Positions 5,310-5,642 of a stretch of 5,642 nt of DNA are shown here, one piece after another. The DNA is from Spirochaetota bacterium (GTDB lineage Bacteria; Spirochaetota; Spirochaetia; B11-G9), in the NCBI GenBank assembly GCA_003641695.1, contig QNBL01000184.1, positions 1 through 5,642 on the forward strand. The letters run 5' to 3'. The notes under the pieces are model-generated. The model was not told the origin of the DNA, did not search any database, and saw nothing but the letters and a program-made list of their open reading frames with translations. The first letter of the stretch is position 1. Each line of letters begins with the position of its first letter. Position numbers and translations under genes: made by a program.

Positions 5310-5642
5310 ATGAAAAGATTTTTTATCATTCTAACGGTTGTATTGGTTGTAACCTCCGGCCTCTTTGCAAACGGACAGAAAGAAGCCGCCGGCGGCGGGC
5401 TTGATTCAAAGAACATGGTTATCGGTATTGTTACTGTACCGGGATCCGCCCAGTACATAGCGGCTGAAAAGTTCAAGAATCTTGTGGAAGAGAGGTCAAA
5501 CGGCAGATTTACCTTTGATATTCAGCACAGTGCTTCCCTCGGAAGCGAGAGCAGTATCATTCAGCAGGTTCAGATGGGTACCGTTGATGTCGCAATAATA
5601 ACAACAGGTCCTGTGGGGAATATCAGCAAGCTGGCAAACGCT
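5310..5642 (+). CDS. dctP: TRAP transporter substrate-binding protein, DctP type (3' end cut)
   Basis: The first 111 codons of a periplasmic binding protein for a tripartite ATP-independent transporter, which delivers organic acids (C4-dicarboxylates, sugar acids and similar) to a DctQM membrane pair using an ion gradient. Residues 1-20 form a signal peptide (Lys-Arg, a hydrophobic core, then Ser-Gly-Leu-Phe-Ala), with likely cleavage after Ala20. There is no lipobox cysteine, so the protein should be soluble in the periplasm. From residue 37 it shows the family pattern: a first strand (MVIGIVTVPG), a helix AAEKFKNLVEERSNGRF (51-67), then LGSE (78-81) and IIQQVQMGTVDVAIITTGP (83-101). The conserved substrate-binding Arg lies beyond the edge. 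GGAGA precedes the ATG at 5310 at good spacing. DctQ and DctM genes are expected downstream. The substrate cannot be deduced. Confidence 0.9.
   Translation, partial: MKRFFIILTVVLVVTSGLFANGQKEAAGGGLDSKNMVIGIVTVPGSAQYIAAEKFKNLVEERSNGRFTFDIQHSASLGSESSIIQQVQMGTVDVAIITTGPVGNISKLANA

Overview
The window looks like chromosomal DNA from a free-living bacterium of the spirochaete type. That guess rests mainly on the TRAP binding-protein precursor at the right edge. Its leader ends in a Phe-Ala-Asn-Gly-Gln-Lys-Glu stretch of the kind I associate with spirochaete periplasmic proteins. The Shine-Dalgarno sites are strong, coding sequence is moderate in GC, and the gaps are clearly AT-rich. No mobile element, CRISPR array, tRNA or rRNA is visible.

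Layout from left to right. (1) Positions 118-1050, minus strand: a TauE/SafE-family membrane permease, with a hairpin just past its stop codon. (2) Positions 1051-1394: an AT-rich gap. On the same strand as the permease it holds an extended -10 promoter and a very short reading frame (1160-1113). That frame encodes a basic 15-residue peptide with three Cys and a Trp-Trp pair, which looks like a leader peptide. (3) Positions 2296-1395, minus strand: a two-gene unit of a small DUF3783-type protein and a PrsW-family intramembrane protease, coupled through a GTGA overlap. (4) Positions 2387-4966, plus strand: a complete ClpB disaggregase, divergent from that unit across a 90-bp intergenic region. 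(5) Positions 4967-5309: a gap with a GC-rich terminator hairpin, several palindromes, a second hairpin, and a candidate promoter whose -10 box is flanked by an inverted repeat. (6) Positions 5310-5642, plus strand: the first 111 codons of a TRAP transporter DctP-type binding protein, cut by the window edge.

The centre of the window has a proteostasis theme: ClpB rescues aggregated cytosolic protein, and the divergent unit carries a membrane protease of a family known for stress signalling. The two ends carry transport genes, each with what looks like its own 5' control region. The most interesting item is the Cys/Trp leader frame before the TauE-type permease. It would fit attenuation by cysteine or tryptophan supply, but no conventional attenuator hairpin is visible, so this remains a hypothesis.
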